The notes below the pieces were generated by a model. The model was given only the letters and a program-made list of their open reading frames with translations. It did not search any database and was not told the DNA's origin. The translations under genes were made by a program, and so were the position numbers. DNA of 64,000 nt, taken from assembly GCF_004405125.1 (NCBI RefSeq), contig NZ_SORX01000002.1:186001-250000 (forward strand), read 5' to 3'. How positions within the stretch are numbered: the stretch's first letter is position 1; each line of letters begins with the position of its first letter. Origin of the DNA: Jeotgalibacillus salarius (lineage in GTDB: Bacteria; Bacillota; Bacilli; Bacillales; Jeotgalibacillaceae). This document shows, one piece after another, positions 30,904 to 39,728 of this stretch.

Positions 30904-31395
30904 ATGGACAATTTATTTTTACTATCTGTCGGAGGTGTCGATTTGGAGCATTTAGAAGTAGCACGGTTATATCTATTCGGTCCGGTAAAGTTCTTGGATT
31001 TTTTAATGTTATTGATGGCAATTGATATTGTCACTGGCATTTTTAAGGCAGTTAAAAACGGCAATCTGTGGTCAAGAAAAAGTCTGTTTGGTTACGCCAG
31101 AAAGATTCTCATTTTTGGTGTGATCATCATAGCAAATATTATTGATCAAATACTGGGGTTAAACGGTGCGATTACTTATGCAACCGTTATTTTTTATATC
31201 GCAAACGAAGTACTATCAATCATTGAAAATCTTGCACAGGTCGGTGTCCTAGTGCCTAAAGAGTTAGCAAACAAATTAAAGGTTATGAATCCTGACGATG
31301 TAGCTTCACTAAGTAAACAATTTAAAGAGGAATTGGGCGGAACGAAAGTAGATGAAGAACTTGAGAAAGCTAAAAGGAAGGATGAATTAAAATGA
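30904..31395 (+). CDS. Phage holin (toxin secretion/lysis holin family)
   Basis: 163 residues from ATG 30904 (GAGAGGAAGATCATA upstream). Three membrane segments: about 27-45 (V-K-F-L-D-F-L-M-L-L-M-A-I-D-I-V-T-G), 65-82 (I-L-I-F-G-V-I-I-I-A-N-I-I) and 88-108 (A-I-T-Y-A-T-V-I-F-Y-I-A-N-E). The motif D-I-V-T-G-I-F-K-A and the Lys/Glu-rich C-terminal tail are typical of Holin_4 family members. It permeabilises the membrane to release the endolysin encoded next, with 4-bp overlap. Confidence 0.9.
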   Translation: MDNLFLLSVGGVDLEHLEVARLYLFGPVKFLDFLMLLMAIDIVTGIFKAVKNGNLWSRKSLFGYARKILIFGVIIIANIIDQILGLNGAITYATVIFYIANEVLSIIENLAQVGVLVPKELANKLKVMNPDDVASLSKQFKEELGGTKVDEELEKAKRKDELK

Positions 31396-32492
31396 GCAGA
31401 GTACCGTTACAGACTTTAATTGACCGCAGTGTTCGCAATATGGGCGCTGTGGTGCCTCAAATTAGATCACTGGCTATTACACTTATAACAAAGTCTTACG
31501 ATGAAGGTATTAACGTTCAAATTAGTTCAGGTTACCGATCCAACACTCAGCAAGCTTCAATCTACGGCATGGGCCGCCCTAACTATTGGTGGAATGGAAA
31601 GCTTTACGGTAATGAAGGAAGCATCGTTTCAAATGCAAAGCCTGGACAATCCGTACACAACTACGGACTGGCCATTGATTACTTTTTAGTATCAGACGAT
31701 GGTTTAAAAGCCATTTGGGTAGTTGACGCTCAGTGGCGTCGGGTAGCTCAGATTGGGAAATCGTTGGGTTTTACGTGGGGTGGAGACTGGAAAGGATTTG
31801 TGGATGCACCGCATTTAGAATATACGAAGGGTTTAACATGGAGAGACCTCCAGGCAGGTAAGCGCCCATCATTCGGGAGTGTACAGGCAGCTTCTGAACG
31901 CGATTATCTCGAAAATGGTGCTGAAGGTGCTGCAGTTGAAGAAATGCAGAAGCTATTGATTGCGCTTGGCCATAAGATCACAGCAGATGGCATATTCGGC
32001 CCGGCAAGTGAATCAGCATTAAAAGCTTTTCAGTCGAGTAGAAAGCTAACTGCCGATGGCGTATATGGTCCACAGTCGAAGAAAGCACTTCAGGCAGCCG
32101 TTAAACCACCTGCAGTACCAGGGGCAACAGCACCAAATAAAAATGATTCTAAGGAGGAAACCATTTTGTTCAAACCAAATAGCCCTACATTTAGAAAAGA
32201 GACAGTTAAATTATTTGAAGATGCTCACACAGTCGGTATCTTCAGTTCAAGAGAGCATGCTGAGCAGACAGAGAAAGGTGATATCTCTGAGTCGGATGCA
32301 ATTGGTGCGATTGCAACTATAATTAATCGTGTCGGCATTCTTCAGGATCCAAATGCTGAACCGTATCCAGCTCACAAAGAAGCTACTGAATGGGTAAAAG
32401 AAAAGGGTATATCAGATGGTACAAGACCGACCTTCCCTGCTACCCGACAGCAAGTTAACCAAATGCTCTATAATTATGATAAGCAAAAATAA
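31392..32492 (+). CDS. Endolysin: M15 L-Ala-D-Glu-type peptidase, PG-binding domain, C-terminal wall-binding domain
   Basis: 366 residues in three parts. Residues 1-155 form an M15 (VanY/CwlK-like) zinc peptidase with S-G-Y-R-S near 43, V-H-N-Y-G-L-A-I-D near 90-98 and H-L-E-Y near 141. Residues 175-235 form a PG_binding_1 domain (V-E-E-M-Q-K-L-L, then D-G-I-F-G-P and D-G-V-Y-G-P repeats). After a proline linker, residues 260-366 form a separate domain with E-A-T-E-W-V-K-E-K-G-I-S-D-G and P-A-T-R-Q-Q-V-N-Q-M-L, SLH-like. An internal ribosome-binding site before this part could produce it alone. It cleaves the cell-wall peptide at lysis. Confidence 0.92.
   Translation: MSRVPLQTLIDRSVRNMGAVVPQIRSLAITLITKSYDEGINVQISSGYRSNTQQASIYGMGRPNYWWNGKLYGNEGSIVSNAKPGQSVHNYGLAIDYFLVSDDGLKAIWVVDAQWRRVAQIGKSLGFTWGGDWKGFVDAPHLEYTKGLTWRDLQAGKRPSFGSVQAASERDYLENGAEGAAVEEMQKLLIALGHKITADGIFGPASESALKAFQSSRKLTADGVYGPQSKKALQAAVKPPAVPGATAPNKNDSKEETILFKPNSPTFRKETVKLFEDAHTVGIFSSREHAEQTEKGDISESDAIGAIATIINRVGILQDPNAEPYPAHKEATEWVKEKGISDGTRPTFPATRQQVNQMLYNYDKQK
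32151..32168 (+). promoter_or_regulatory. Internal ribosome-binding site and TTG start inside the endolysin gene
   Basis: AAGGAGGAAACCATTTTG: a near-perfect SD (32151-32157) eight bases before TTG 32166-32168, which is codon 259 of the endolysin frame and lies exactly at the start of the C-terminal domain. The product would be 108 residues (MFKPNSPTF...). Confidence 0.7.
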
Positions 32493-32496
32493 GTTT

Positions 32497-32532
32497 AAGC
32501 CCTCAGCCATTTCAGGTTGGGGGCTTTTTTAT
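32497..32532 (+). terminator. Terminator behind the lysis genes
   Basis: AAGCCCTCAGCC/GGTTGGGGGCTT 12-bp stem (two G-T pairs) with TTTTTTATTTT. It separates the lysis operon from the cargo gene. Confidence 0.88.
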
Positions 32533-32604
32533 TTTGACAATTTTTTCAGTAAATAAAAAGGGATTTTAAAAAATATGGAGAATTTGGTTGTAAGGAGGGA
32601 TAAA

Positions 32605-33795
32605 ATGACTAATGATAATCAGGATTTAGAAATATTGGAACAAATTGATGCGGAAATATTATCAGATGAAGGGGATGATACGATTCCATCTCCTGAAGAT
32701 ATCGCTAAAGAAATTGATAGAAAGAAGAAAAAAGAAGCATTGTGGAGAGCTGTCAGAGCAGGTGATACGAAACACCTTACAACAAGAGTGGCGCACATAC
32801 TAAACCGATATCCTGAATCGCGTAATTCTGATATTACGTTACAAATTAAATATTGGCAGGTATATAATGGGCTAAAATCAAACTTTGTAGATTTAACAAG
32901 ACTATATAAAATGGAAAGACTGACTTCTATAGCAAGATCAAGAGCAAAAATACAAAACGAGTATAAAATGTTTCTAGCTGATAAAAAAGTCAGAGCTAGA
33001 AGAAGAGGCCTTGAGGAAAGTGAAAAAGAATCTCAACTTATGGAGCAACCAAGCCATGGTATTACTGTGATTTATGCGGATGAAACGGGAAAAACCAGTA
33101 ATTATTTAATGGTAGCTGGGGTTTGGATACTTAATAATAAATCATCATCTAAGGTGCTGAGAAATAATATAGAATGGAAGAAGAAAAAAGAGTCCGAAGG
33201 TGTCGTTCTTCCAAATGAATTTCATTTTAAGGAACTTAAAAATAATGATAAAGATTTAAATCTTTATATAGAATTTTTTGATACCCTGATCAATAATGCT
33301 GACATGGCTAGCTTTAAAGCCGTAGCGGTAAATAAAACCAAAATTAATAAAATACCAATTTCAGAACTTGTTAATAAACTTTACTACCAATTTGTAAGGC
33401 TTGGATTGAACCATGAGATTGAATCAAATAGAATAACATTTCCTCAAAAAATCGATTTGATTAAAGATGAAGATGGTGATAGTGAACTTACATTAGAAAC
33501 TTTAAAACAATCTTTAACGGATAATTTCAAATTGCATTTTAATGATGATGTGAAAATAGATCAAATAATTCCTATGTCTTCTGATGGTGACATATTTCTT
33601 CAGTTTGCTGATCTTTTTGCCGGAGCGTTGAATAGATTTTACAATACTCCGGGTACGAACCATAAAGATAAATTAGCTGAGTATATAATCAATTCGGTTG
33701 GTTTAAAAGAAATTAAATTTGCTGCAAGTGATGTTGATACAGAAGAAGATTTAGAAGCAGAAATTGATCATTCTGTACTTTTTCTCTTTGATTAA
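32605..33795 (+). CDS. DUF3800-family protein, prophage cargo
   Basis: 396 residues from ATG 32605 with TAAGGAGGGAT upstream. Residues 1-140 are helical and charged. From about 155 the DUF3800 domain begins: I-Y-A-D-E-T-G with the acidic pair near 159-160, F-H-F-K-E-L near 206 and Q-F-A-D-L-F-A-G near 333-340, the conserved acidic positions of this RNase H-like fold. DUF3800 proteins are common in accessory regions and are suspected nucleases. TTGACA at 32534-32539 may be a -35, though no good -10 follows. It lies beyond the lysis genes, where lysogenic conversion or defence genes often sit. Catalysis is inferred. Confidence 0.85.
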   Translation: MTNDNQDLEILEQIDAEILSDEGDDTIPSPEDIAKEIDRKKKKEALWRAVRAGDTKHLTTRVAHILNRYPESRNSDITLQIKYWQVYNGLKSNFVDLTRLYKMERLTSIARSRAKIQNEYKMFLADKKVRARRRGLEESEKESQLMEQPSHGITVIYADETGKTSNYLMVAGVWILNNKSSSKVLRNNIEWKKKKESEGVVLPNEFHFKELKNNDKDLNLYIEFFDTLINNADMASFKAVAVNKTKINKIPISELVNKLYYQFVRLGLNHEIESNRITFPQKIDLIKDEDGDSELTLETLKQSLTDNFKLHFNDDVKIDQIIPMSSDGDIFLQFADLFAGALNRFYNTPGTNHKDKLAEYIINSVGLKEIKFAASDVDTEEDLEAEIDHSVLFLFD

Positions 33796-33834
33796 AATCA
33801 ATTAAAAATTTTTGTCTCAAATAATGGAATCTTT

Positions 33835-33843
33835 TGGTATGAT
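33835..33843 (+). promoter_or_regulatory. Extended -10 promoter of the small membrane protein gene
   Basis: TGGTATGAT (TG-N-TATGAT) 20 bases before ATG 33864, with TTGTCT a little too far upstream for an ideal -35. It supports independent expression of the last prophage gene. Confidence 0.5.
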
Positions 33844-33863
33844 GGTAAAAAAGGAGGATGAGC

Positions 33864-34166
33864 ATGGAGAAAATTCTAAGATGGATTGGTTACATATTTA
33901 TTGTCAGTGGATTCATATCATTAATTTATATTTGGGTAAACCTAAAGGTGCTGGATCCAACTGCTATATTTGCAGATGATCTTGATATGCTTGATCCACA
34001 CCCCTATAGAGCACCAATAGCAATTGCGACATTTTTTGGAGCGTTTGCTACTGGTATTTTGTTTGTAGCAGCAGGTAATGTGTATGAAAAGTTTATGGAT
34101 TCATTCGAAGAAAGAGAAAGAGTAGATTACTCAGACGGAAACTATTTCAGAAGAAAATCAGAATAA
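33864..34166 (+). CDS. Small two-TM membrane protein at the prophage edge
   Basis: 100 residues from ATG 33864; AAGGAGG lies at 33851-33857, too near for the ATG at 33858. Membrane segments at about 7-27 (I-G-Y-I-F-I-V-S-G-F-I-S-L-I-Y-I-W-V) and 51-71 (A-I-A-T-F-F-G-A-F-A-T-G-I-L-F-V), with a charged cytosolic tail (E-E-R-E-R-V-D-Y). No family recognised. It may belong with the DUF3800 gene or be an independent lysogenic gene. Confidence 0.72.
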   Translation: MEKILRWIGYIFIVSGFISLIYIWVNLKVLDPTAIFADDLDMLDPHPYRAPIAIATFFGAFATGILFVAAGNVYEKFMDSFEERERVDYSDGNYFRRKSE

Positions 34167-34168
34167 AT

Positions 34169-34205
34169 AAAACCCTCTGTCATCAAAGTGATAGAGGGTT
34201 TTATT
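34169..34205 (+). terminator. Terminator at the prophage right end
   Basis: AAAACCCTCTGTCAT and ATAGAGGGTTTT arms around a short loop (strong 8-bp ACCCTCT core), followed by TTTTATTAC. Confidence 0.85.
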
Positions 34206-34207
34206 AC

Positions 34208-34237
34208 GCCCACAGTACTGCCCACAAAACGCCCACA
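34208..34237. other. Three GCCCACA repeats: probable integrase arm sites near attR
   Basis: GCCCACA at 34208-34214, 34220-34226 and 34231-34237, spaced 12 and 11 bp, about one helical turn. Such clustered GCCCACA-type direct repeats are characteristic of the ends of Bacillales and Listeria prophages with tyrosine integrases. The core att sequence must lie close by, probably in 34238-34300, but cannot be defined without the left end. Confidence 0.6.
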
Positions 34238-34402
34238 AATGTTTTACAATCATTAATAGTCGCATACTATGTTAAAATGAAAAATGCTATAAGGACAGTA
34301 TTTAATACATTCTATGACGTGTTTCTTCTATATAACTTATGTTCCGCACGCAGGTTCACCCATGGGAGAGAGAACAGTATTTAGAAATGTACTAATATTA
34401 AT
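34238..34402 (+). other. Gene-free stretch behind the prophage, possible structured RNA
   Basis: No ORF with a ribosome-binding site. ACAGTATTTA occurs twice (near 34294 and 34372). TACATTCTA (near 34308) can pair with TAGAAATGTA (34382-34391), enclosing about 70 bases with GTTC/GAAC pairing. With the strong terminator at 34403-34436 this looks like a short RNA gene or a 3' remnant of a host gene used as att site. It does not match tRNA or tmRNA ends I know. Confidence 0.3.
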
Positions 34403-34436
34403 GCCCTTGAAGCAGCAATGCTTTAAGGGCTTTTTT
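34403..34436 (+). terminator. Strong terminator with GCAA tetraloop
   Basis: GCCCTTGAAGCA and TGCTTTAAGGGC pair over 12 bp (one G-T pair) around GCAA, followed by TTTTTT. No protein gene precedes it within 230 bp on this strand. Confidence 0.85.
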
Positions 34437-34580
34437 AAGCTCTTGATAATCTATTTACTTTTACCATACATGCTTATTAGTAACTGAAGGTGGTTAATAT
34501 ACAAATGAATAATTAAAAAATAACTAACAAGGGTGCAAGCCTTTTAATAACGGGTAAAAGAGGTAAAAGGGGTGATTGTT

Positions 34581-35465
34581 TTGGCGGAATCCTATAAGGG
34601 GTTTAAATCCAAAGAAGGTTTTGAGCAATATTATACAACTTATAAAGAAGTCATGAATCTTTGGAAAATTTCTTACGAAGAAAAAATTGTACAGACTTCC
34701 TTCGGAGATGTTTCCGTTAAAGTGTGTGGTAATAAAAGTAAAGAGCCGCTTGTTTTCTTTCATGCATTTGGTTTCAGTTCAGCTGAATGGTATGAGTGTG
34801 CTACGAAATTATCTGCTGATTTCGAACTATATTTTATTGATGTATTAGGTGAATTCAATCTTAGTAATACAAAAGAACACCTGAATGAGCGTGAAGATTA
34901 TGCAACATGGATAACAGAAGTGTTTGATGAATTTCATTTTACGAAGGTAACGATTACTGGTCATTCTAATGGTGGCTGGCATGCGATGAATTATGCAATT
35001 TTAAAACCCGAAAGAGTTAAATCACTTATTATACTTTCTCCAGCAGCTTCAATTAAAAGAATGAATCTTTCGTTTTATTTCAGGCTTTTACTTACAAATT
35101 TAATTCCAAATAAATCAATTATTATTAATCATTTTTGCAGGTGGTTGACGGTTAACAAAAAACCTGAACACGAAAAACTGCATCAGTTATATTTTTACGG
35201 CCAGAAACATGTCACCTGGGAGTACGTGATGACCCCTCCTAAGATGTTTAAAGATGAAGAGTTATCGACTCTAACCATGCCTGTATACGTAGCTGCAGGA
35301 AGACAGGAAGTTATTTATAATCCCCTCAAAATGCTCGACAAGGCTGACAAGAAAATTAAATCTTCATCGACACATCTGTTTGATAAGGGAGGGCATATGC
35401 TGCCTGTAGAGATTCCGGATGAACTTGCTGATTATATCAAATCCGTTCTTCTTGACCATACTTAA
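34581..35465 (+). CDS. Alpha/beta hydrolase
   Basis: 294 residues from TTG 34581 with AAAAGGGGTGATTG upstream; the GTG at 34572 overlaps that site. Hydrolase fold: F-F-H-A-F-G oxyanion loop near 66, nucleophile elbow G-H-S-N-G-G near 126-131, a C-terminal acid region (A-A-G-R-Q-E-V-I) and the catalytic His in D-K-G-G-H-M-L near 275. The substrate is not predictable. First host gene beyond the prophage, convergent with lexA, sharing a strong two-way terminator. Confidence 0.85.
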   Translation: MAESYKGFKSKEGFEQYYTTYKEVMNLWKISYEEKIVQTSFGDVSVKVCGNKSKEPLVFFHAFGFSSAEWYECATKLSADFELYFIDVLGEFNLSNTKEHLNEREDYATWITEVFDEFHFTKVTITGHSNGGWHAMNYAILKPERVKSLIILSPAASIKRMNLSFYFRLLLTNLIPNKSIIINHFCRWLTVNKKPEHEKLHQLYFYGQKHVTWEYVMTPPKMFKDEELSTLTMPVYVAAGRQEVIYNPLKMLDKADKKIKSSSTHLFDKGGHMLPVEIPDELADYIKSVLLDHT

Positions 35466-35470
35466 ACAAA

Positions 35471-35512
35471 AAAACTGAACGGCCTGACGTAAATGTCAGG
35501 CCGTTCAGTTTT
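35471..35512. terminator. Bidirectional terminator between hydrolase and lexA
   Basis: Perfect 18-bp inverted repeat (AAAACTGAACGGCCTGAC and its complement) with a GTAAAT loop, flanked by A-run and T-run on both sides. It serves both convergent genes. Confidence 0.95.
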
Positions 35513-36133
35513 TTAATGTACTTGTCTGTAAACCCCGACAACTTTACCCAAAATAGAAACGTTATTTAATATAATTGGTGCCATTGAAGAATTTTCCGGC
35601 TGCAATCTCACATAATCTTTTTCTTTAAAGAAGCGTTTAACTGTAGCCTCATCTTCATCTGTCATCGCAACAACTATGTCACCATTATTAGCAGTATTTT
35701 GTTGCTTAACAATAACAAGATCCCCGTCTAAAATTCCAGCTTCAATCATAGAATCTCCCATGATCTCCAGCATGAAAACCGCATCATCAGATGAAGCAAG
35801 CCTTTCAGGTAGAGGGAAGTATTCTTCTACATTCTCAATTGCTGTAATCGGTGAACCTGCAGTTACCTTACCAACCAGTGGCACATTCACAACGCGCTGT
35901 GTTGGGATCTTATCCTCTTCTAAAGAGATCACTTCTATCGCTCTCGGTTTAGTAGGGTCTCTTCTGATAAGTCCTTTGCTCTCAAGCCTTGCAAGATGAC
36001 CGTGCACTGTGGAACTTGAGGCCAGTCCAACTGCAAGACCGATTTCACGAACGGAAGGCGGATACCCTTTATCCTGAACTTCCCGTTTAATGAAATTTAA
36101 TATATCAAGCTGACGTTTTGATAATTTCTTCAA
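35513..36133 (-). CDS. lexA: LexA, SOS repressor
   Basis: 206 residues, normal length. The N-terminal winged helix carries [10 protein letters not shown] near 23-32 and S-S-S-T-V-H-G-H-L near 39-47. The self-cleavage bond is A92-G93 (V-T-A-G-S-P), with Ser128 (G-D-S-M) and Lys166 (T-V-K-R-F) as the catalytic pair. It represses SOS genes until RecA-ssDNA induces cleavage. Divergent from yneA across a control region with three LexA boxes, so it is autoregulated. Confidence 0.98.
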   Translation of the reverse strand: MKKLSKRQLDILNFIKREVQDKGYPPSVREIGLAVGLASSSTVHGHLARLESKGLIRRDPTKPRAIEVISLEEDKIPTQRVVNVPLVGKVTAGSPITAIENVEEYFPLPERLASSDDAVFMLEIMGDSMIEAGILDGDLVIVKQQNTANNGDIVVAMTDEDEATVKRFFKEKDYVRLQPENSSMAPIILNNVSILGKVVGVYRQVH

Positions 36134-36169
36134 GTTAAAGCACCTCTCTTTACTTCAAATCTTTTCTAA

Positions 36170-36198
36170 ATTATAGCATAGCAGTTTTAAAAATACAA
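36170..36198 (-). promoter_or_regulatory. lexA promoter (sigma-A)
   Basis: On the minus strand TTGTAT (36193-36198), 17-bp spacer, TATAAT (36170-36175). The -35 overlaps LexA box 1. Confidence 0.85.
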
Positions 36199-36209
36199 AC
36201 ATAAGTTCG
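36196..36209. promoter_or_regulatory. LexA (SOS) box 1
   Basis: CAAACATAAGTTCG, close to the CGAAC-N4-GTTCG consensus with one mismatch in the left half-site. It covers the lexA -35. Confidence 0.8.
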
Positions 36210-36219
36210 AGTTTTTGTG

Positions 36220-36248
36220 TTGACCAAAACAAATGTTCGTATTATACT
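36220..36248 (+). promoter_or_regulatory. yneA promoter (sigma-A)
   Basis: TTGACC (36220-36225), 17-bp spacer, TATACT (36243-36248). LexA box 2 lies in the spacer. Confidence 0.85.
36226..36239. promoter_or_regulatory. LexA (SOS) box 2
   Basis: AAAACAAATGTTCG: perfect right half-site GTTCG, degenerate left half. It lies inside the yneA promoter spacer. Confidence 0.7.
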
Positions 36249-36262
36249 CAGAGTAACAAAAG

Positions 36263-36276
36263 CGAACACATATTCG
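36263..36276. promoter_or_regulatory. LexA (SOS) box 3
   Basis: CGAACACATATTCG: perfect left half-site and one mismatch right. It lies downstream of the yneA -10, where a bound repressor would block elongation. Confidence 0.85.
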
Positions 36277-36292
36277 ATGGAGGCGATATTTA

Positions 36293-36625
36293 ATGACTGC
36301 ATTGTGGAGAAAATATTCATTTGTTATTCTATTCGTGGTTACGGCACTGATTTTAAGTTTATTTTTGGTATTTACACAAACGGCAACAAGTGATACATCT
36401 TATGCAGAGGTTACAGTCGAAAATGGTGATACACTATGGGCGTATGCTGAAGAATATGCAGGTCATTCATCCATGACGCCGGAGCGTTTCATTGAATGGG
36501 TAACAGAACATAATAATTTATCATCACATGTCATTCTGGCTGGTGATTCGCTGGAGCTTCCTGTAAGCAAGGAAGTTTTGGATTATGACAAAGACACAAT
36601 TCATTTAGTATCTGAAAATAAATAA
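36293..36625 (+). CDS. yneA: YneA, SOS-induced cell division inhibitor
   Basis: 110 residues with GGAGGCGAT ribosome-binding site. One N-terminal membrane segment at about 9-28 (F-V-I-L-F-V-V-T-A-L-I-L-S-L-F-L) and an extracellular LysM-like domain (E-N-G-D-T-L-W-A-Y-A-E near 43-54, ending near 90). YneA delays division at the septum during DNA damage. Order lexA-yneA-yneB-ynzC is as in B. subtilis, and the promoter carries LexA boxes. Confidence 0.95.
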   Translation: MTALWRKYSFVILFVVTALILSLFLVFTQTATSDTSYAEVTVENGDTLWAYAEEYAGHSSMTPERFIEWVTEHNNLSSHVILAGDSLELPVSKEVLDYDKDTIHLVSENK

Positions 36626-37285
<660 letters not shown>

Positions 37286-37294
37286 TCAAATAAC

Positions 37295-37323
37295 TTGTCA
37301 AACCATTCTCTTTCTTTTAACAT
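37295..37323 (+). promoter_or_regulatory. Candidate sigma-A promoter before ynzC
   Basis: TTGTCA (37295-37300), 17-bp spacer, TAACAT (37318-37323), 35 bp upstream of ATG 37359. Allows ynzC expression independent of the SOS promoter. Confidence 0.5.
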
Positions 37324-37358
37324 ACATAGAAGCTTACCTGAAAGAAGGGGTGAATGAA

Positions 37359-37592
37359 ATGTTATCTGATGACAAGATTAAACGAATAAATGAATTATCA
37401 GCGAAATCCAAGGAAGACACACTTTCAGCAGCTGAAGCTGAAGAACAACAGGCTTTAAGGCAGGAGTATTTGAAGGCTTTCAGAGGATCCATGAAGCAGA
37501 CGATTGAAAATGTGACTGTTATTGATCCTGAAGGTAAAGATGTTACGCCTGAGAAACTTAAGGACGCTAAAAATAGAAATAAACTGAATTAA
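37359..37592 (+). CDS. ynzC: YnzC, DUF896 small cytosolic protein
   Basis: 77 residues from ATG 37359, with AAAGAAGGGGTGA upstream. Typical DUF896 sequence: K-I-K-R-I-N-E-L-S-A-K-S-K near 6-18, L-R-Q-E-Y-L-K-A-F-R near 34-43, V-T-V-I-D-P-E-G-K-D-V-T-P near 52-64. Three-helix fold; linked to the yneA operon in B. subtilis; molecular role unknown. Confidence 0.95.
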   Translation: MLSDDKIKRINELSAKSKEDTLSAAEAEEQQALRQEYLKAFRGSMKQTIENVTVIDPEGKDVTPEKLKDAKNRNKLN

Positions 37593-37640
37593 TAATGCTT
37601 AAAATGAATTAATTCTTTAAGAGTTTATGTTTTGAGGGGT

Positions 37641-37668
37641 GAGATGTTTGTACATCTCTCTTTTTTTT
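37641..37668 (+). terminator. Terminator behind ynzC
   Basis: GAGATGT/ACATCTC 7-bp stem with short loop and CTTTTTTTT. Confidence 0.8.
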
Positions 37669-37712
37669 CGTACAATAAGACGTATCACGTGAATATAGAG
37701 AGGATGTATTTG

Positions 37713-39719
37713 ATGTTTAATAAGACAGATGACTTAGCAATTAACACGATCAGAACACTATCAATTGACGCAATTGATAAAGCGAATTCCGGTCACCCGG
37801 GACTCCCAATGGGTGCAGCACCATTTGCGTATACACTATGGACTCAATTTATGAATCACAATCCGAAAAATCCGGACTGGTTTGACCGTGACCGCTTCGT
37901 ACTCTCAGCTGGCCACGGATCAATGCTTCTTTATAGTCTTCTTCATCTTTCAGGTTATGATCTTTCATTAGATGAAATTAAAAACTTCAGGCAGTGGGGA
38001 TCTAAAACACCAGGTCACCCTGAATATAAACATACTAAAGGTGTAGAAGCGACAACCGGTCCGCTTGGACAAGGAATCGGCATGGCTGTCGGCATGGCGA
38101 TGGCTGAAAAACATCTAGCCGCAAAATATAACCGGGATGAACACCAGGTTGTTGATCATTATACTTACACCCTTTGTGGTGACGGTGATTTAATGGAAGG
38201 AGTATCCTCAGAAGCAGCGTCATTGGCTGGACATTTACAGTTAGACAAGCTAATCGTTTTATATGATTCGAATGATATTTCTCTGGATGGAGACCTTGAC
38301 CGTTCATTCTCTGAAAGTGTAAAAAAGAGATTTGAATCTTACAATTGGCAATATATCCGCGTTGATGACGGTAACGACGTTGCGAAAGTGGCAGATGCAA
38401 TTAAAGCTGCTAAAGCAGACACGAGCCGCCCTGCGATGATTGAAATCAAGACTGTCATTGGTTTCGGTTCCCCAAACAGAGCAGGCACTTCAAAAGCGCA
38501 CGGAGCACCACTGGGTGATGAAGAATCAGTATTAGCAAAAGAGGCGTACCAGTGGGAAGCTAAAGAAGCATTTTATGTACCTGATGAAGTATATAATCGC
38601 TTTGAAGAGTTAGTTGCACAGAATGGCTCGAAAAAAGAACAAGAGTGGAATGAGACATTCGCAAGCTACAAAAAGGCTTATCCTGAACTGGCACAGGAAT
38701 TTGAGAATGCTATGAATGGTAAACTTGCAGAAGGATGGGACAATGAACTGCCTGTATATGAAGAAGGCAAGTCTCTTGCTAGCCGTGCTTCTTCAGGAGA
38801 AGTTCTGAATGCAATTTCAAAAACGGTTCCTTCATTATTTGGGGGTTCAGCAGACCTTGCAGGTTCGAATAACACAATGATGAAAGATGAAGCAGACTTT
38901 ACTCCTGAAACACCGGAAGGAAGAAATATCTGGTTTGGAGTACGTGAGTTTGCGATGGGTACAGCACTAAATGGTATGGCGCTTCATGGCGGTCTGCGTG
39001 TGTACGGTGGAACATTCTTTGTATTCAGTGATTATGTGAGACCGGCAATCAGATTATCAGCATTGATGGGCGTGCCAGTAACGTATGTATTTACACATGA
39101 TAGTATTGCAGTTGGGGAAGATGGACCAACTCATGAACCGGTTGAACAGTTGCCTTCACTTAGAGCAATGCCAGGACTATCAGTTGTACGTCCTGCTGAT
39201 GGAAACGAGGTTGCAGCTGCATGGAAACTTTCAATGGAAGCGGTTGACCATCCAACGGTACTTGTACTAACTCGTCAGGGTCTTCCTACAATTCCTGGTT
39301 CTGCAGAATCTGCGTATGAAGGTGTGAAGAAAGGTGCATATGTTTTATCACCTTCTGAAAAAGAAGATGCTGATGTCCTGCTTCTTGCAACTGGATCCGA
39401 AATCAGCCTTGCTTATGAAGCCCAACAATCACTTCGTGAAAAAAATATTGATGCGTCAGTTATTTCAATGCCATCATGGGATCGTTTCGAGAAACAATCT
39501 GCAGAATATAAAGAATCTGTGCTGCCGAAGAATGTGAAGAAGCGTTTTGCGATTGAAATGGCGTCTCCGCTTGGCTGGGAAAGATACACTGGAGATGAAG
39601 GCGATGTATTGGGAATTGATACATTTGGTGCATCAGCTCCAGGTGGAAAAGTCCTTGAAGAGTATGGCTTTACAGCTGAAAATGTAGTAAAACGCGTTGA
39701 AGCGTTAATTCAGAAATAG
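37713..39719 (+). CDS. tkt: Transketolase
   Basis: 668 residues, normal length. ATG 37713 is chosen because GAGAGG lies ten bases upstream; upstream ATGs at 37704 and 37632 are badly placed. Features: G-H-P-G-L-P-M-G near 28-35, the thiamine diphosphate motif G-D-G-D-L-M-E-G near 157-164, and [14 protein letters not shown] near 459-472 in the Pyr domain. It transfers two-carbon units in the pentose phosphate pathway. It lies between ynzC and yneF as in B. subtilis; sirA, which lies between tkt and yneF there, is missing here. Confidence 0.97.
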   Translation: MFNKTDDLAINTIRTLSIDAIDKANSGHPGLPMGAAPFAYTLWTQFMNHNPKNPDWFDRDRFVLSAGHGSMLLYSLLHLSGYDLSLDEIKNFRQWGSKTPGHPEYKHTKGVEATTGPLGQGIGMAVGMAMAEKHLAAKYNRDEHQVVDHYTYTLCGDGDLMEGVSSEAASLAGHLQLDKLIVLYDSNDISLDGDLDRSFSESVKKRFESYNWQYIRVDDGNDVAKVADAIKAAKADTSRPAMIEIKTVIGFGSPNRAGTSKAHGAPLGDEESVLAKEAYQWEAKEAFYVPDEVYNRFEELVAQNGSKKEQEWNETFASYKKAYPELAQEFENAMNGKLAEGWDNELPVYEEGKSLASRASSGEVLNAISKTVPSLFGGSADLAGSNNTMMKDEADFTPETPEGRNIWFGVREFAMGTALNGMALHGGLRVYGGTFFVFSDYVRPAIRLSALMGVPVTYVFTHDSIAVGEDGPTHEPVEQLPSLRAMPGLSVVRPADGNEVAAAWKLSMEAVDHPTVLVLTRQGLPTIPGSAESAYEGVKKGAYVLSPSEKEDADVLLLATGSEISLAYEAQQSLREKNIDASVISMPSWDRFEKQSAEYKESVLPKNVKKRFAIEMASPLGWERYTGDEGDVLGIDTFGASAPGGKVLEEYGFTAENVVKRVEALIQK

Positions 39720-39728
39720 ATAATTGTG

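Larger units (their letters stand above)
1..34240. mobile_element. Prophage, right part (siphovirus, HK97-type head); left end outside window
   Basis: Continuous phage gene order: early regulator, replication, late regulator, HNH-terminase-portal-protease-capsid, connectors, tail tube, gpG/gpGT, tape measure, tail tip, holin, endolysin, cargo. Nearly all genes are on the + strand with short spacings or 1-4 bp overlaps. No integrase, repressor or left att site is visible, so the element begins before position 1. The right end is inferred from clustered GCCCACA repeats at 34208-34237 followed by host genes. No obvious broken structural gene was seen, so it may be functional; that is inference. 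Confidence 0.93.

Noticed and set aside
34320-34370. tRNA/tmRNA 3' end as prophage target
   Set aside because: GGTTCACCC looks like a T-loop, but no matching T-stem, acceptor stem or CCA end could be formed.
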